This document shows, piece after piece, positions 6,044 through 6,570 of a stretch of 6,570 nucleotides of DNA. The translations under genes were made by a program, and so were the position numbers. The stretch lies in contig VFJU01000011.1 of NCBI GenBank assembly GCA_009885905.1, positions 1 to 6,570 on the forward strand. The letters are read 5' to 3'. The notes under the pieces are model-generated. The model had not been told where the DNA came from and did not search any database. It saw only the letters and a list, made by a program, of their open reading frames with translations. The stretch comes from Verrucomicrobiota bacterium (lineage in GTDB: Bacteria > Verrucomicrobiota > Verrucomicrobiia > Verrucomicrobiales > Akkermansiaceae). Numbering within the stretch: the stretch's first letter is position 1; the number at the start of each line of letters is the position of its first letter.

Positions 6044-6570
6044 TTAAGACATCGCGGTGACGGAATCGGGAAGGAGGAATGACTTGTGGCAGAGTTCAGC
6101 GTATTTTCCACCTTGGGCAAGAAGAGTAGCATGTGTCCCTTCTTCGATCACTTGACCTTTTTCTAACACATAAATACGATCAGCATTTTGAATCGTAGAG
6201 AGGCGATGCGCGATGACGAAAGCCGTGCGGTTTTCCATGAGTCGGTCGAGCGCGTCCTGAATGAGACGCTCAGTTTCAGAATCAACTGAAGCGGTGGCCT
6301 CATCCAATAAAAGAATCGGCGCATTTTTGAGCAGTGCCCGTGCGATCGAGATTCGTTGTTTTTCGCCGCCAGAAAGTTTGACGCCGCGCTCACCGACGTT
6401 GGTGTCGAGTTGCTTGGGAAGCGAGCGGATGAAACGGTCGGCGTGGGCGGCTTCCAAGGCTTTCCAAAGTTCGGTTTCCGATGCGTCACGCTTGGCGAGC
6501 AGAAGGTTCTCACGCACGGTTCCATTGAAAAGAAATGGCTCCTGCGTGACATAAGCGAGGTGGTCGCGCA
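6044..6570 (-). CDS. ABC exporter, C-terminal part of the ATP-binding domain (5' end beyond the window)
   Basis: The reading frame runs off the right edge, leaving 174 full codons and a partial one. Numbering from the first complete codon, the visible part holds the Q-loop VTQEPFLFNGTVRENL (7-22, Gln9), the ABC signature KLSGGEKQRISIARAL (64-79), Walker B ILLLDEATASVD (85-96, with catalytic E90 and the D-loop) and the H-loop IAHRLSTIQ (119-127, His121). Walker A and the membrane domain must lie upstream. The FNGTVRENL and LSGGEKQRISIARALL wording is typical of MsbA/ABCB-type exporters, in which a six-helix membrane domain is fused to the ATPase. The substrate (lipid A, drug, lipid or peptide) cannot be told from this half. 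A GTG at 6517 lies inside the conserved Q-loop region and is not the true start. All visible ATPase residues are intact. The FnIII gene follows 260 bases downstream on the same strand. Confidence 0.95.
   Translation of the reverse strand, partial: RDHLAYVTQEPFLFNGTVRENLLLAKRDASETELWKALEAAHADRFIRSLPKQLDTNVGERGVKLSGGEKQRISIARALLKNAPILLLDEATASVDSETERLIQDALDRLMENRTAFVIAHRLSTIQNADRIYVLEKGQVIEEGTHATLLAQGGKYAELCHKSFLLPDSVTAMS

Noticed and set aside
1..6570. Mobile element, defence system, CRISPR array or tRNA
   Set aside because: No transposase, integrase, nuclease or toxin motif, no spaced direct repeats, and no cloverleaf or CCA-ending RNA gene was seen on either strand.

Overview
The window looks like ordinary chromosome from a Gram-negative bacterium with moderate GC content. 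It holds housekeeping genes: purine synthesis, meso-diaminopimelate peptidoglycan recycling, an ABC exporter and a conserved HAD hydrolase. There is no transposase, integrase, phage gene, tRNA, rRNA or CRISPR array. Weak or absent Shine-Dalgarno sequences at most starts, together with a secreted fibronectin-III plus beta-sandwich protein, make me lean towards Verrucomicrobiota or a relative in the PVC group. That is an inference from style; no marker gene proves it.

Layout. The left part (1-2057) reads on the plus strand. It holds a possible tail of an earlier gene (1-67), a membrane-anchored coiled-coil protein of unknown function (113-907), a DUF2452 protein (979-1395) and purN (1467-2057), with a terminator-like hairpin over the purN stop codon. 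Everything to the right (2086-6570) reads on the minus strand. In transcription order, from the right edge, it holds the C-terminal half of an ABC exporter ATPase (6570-6044), an AT-rich spacer with promoter-like and palindromic sequence (6043-5784), a secreted FnIII/beta-sandwich protein (5783-4566), a HAD-superfamily hydrolase (4453-3572) and mpl (3471-2086). purN and mpl converge with 28 bases between their stop codons.

How the genes fit together. PurN adds the second formyl-derived carbon in IMP synthesis. Mpl reattaches the recycled tripeptide L-Ala-gamma-D-Glu-meso-DAP to UDP-MurNAc, feeding it back to peptidoglycan synthesis. The HAD gene lies just upstream of mpl and may share its transcript, which weakly suggests a link to cell-wall or sugar-phosphate metabolism. 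The other genes show no clear pathway link to one another.

I do not see a convincing undescribed system. The points most worth a second look are the HAD-mpl pairing, the uncharacterised coiled-coil/DUF2452 pair, the two-domain secreted protein, and the structured purN leader and 5784-6043 spacer.
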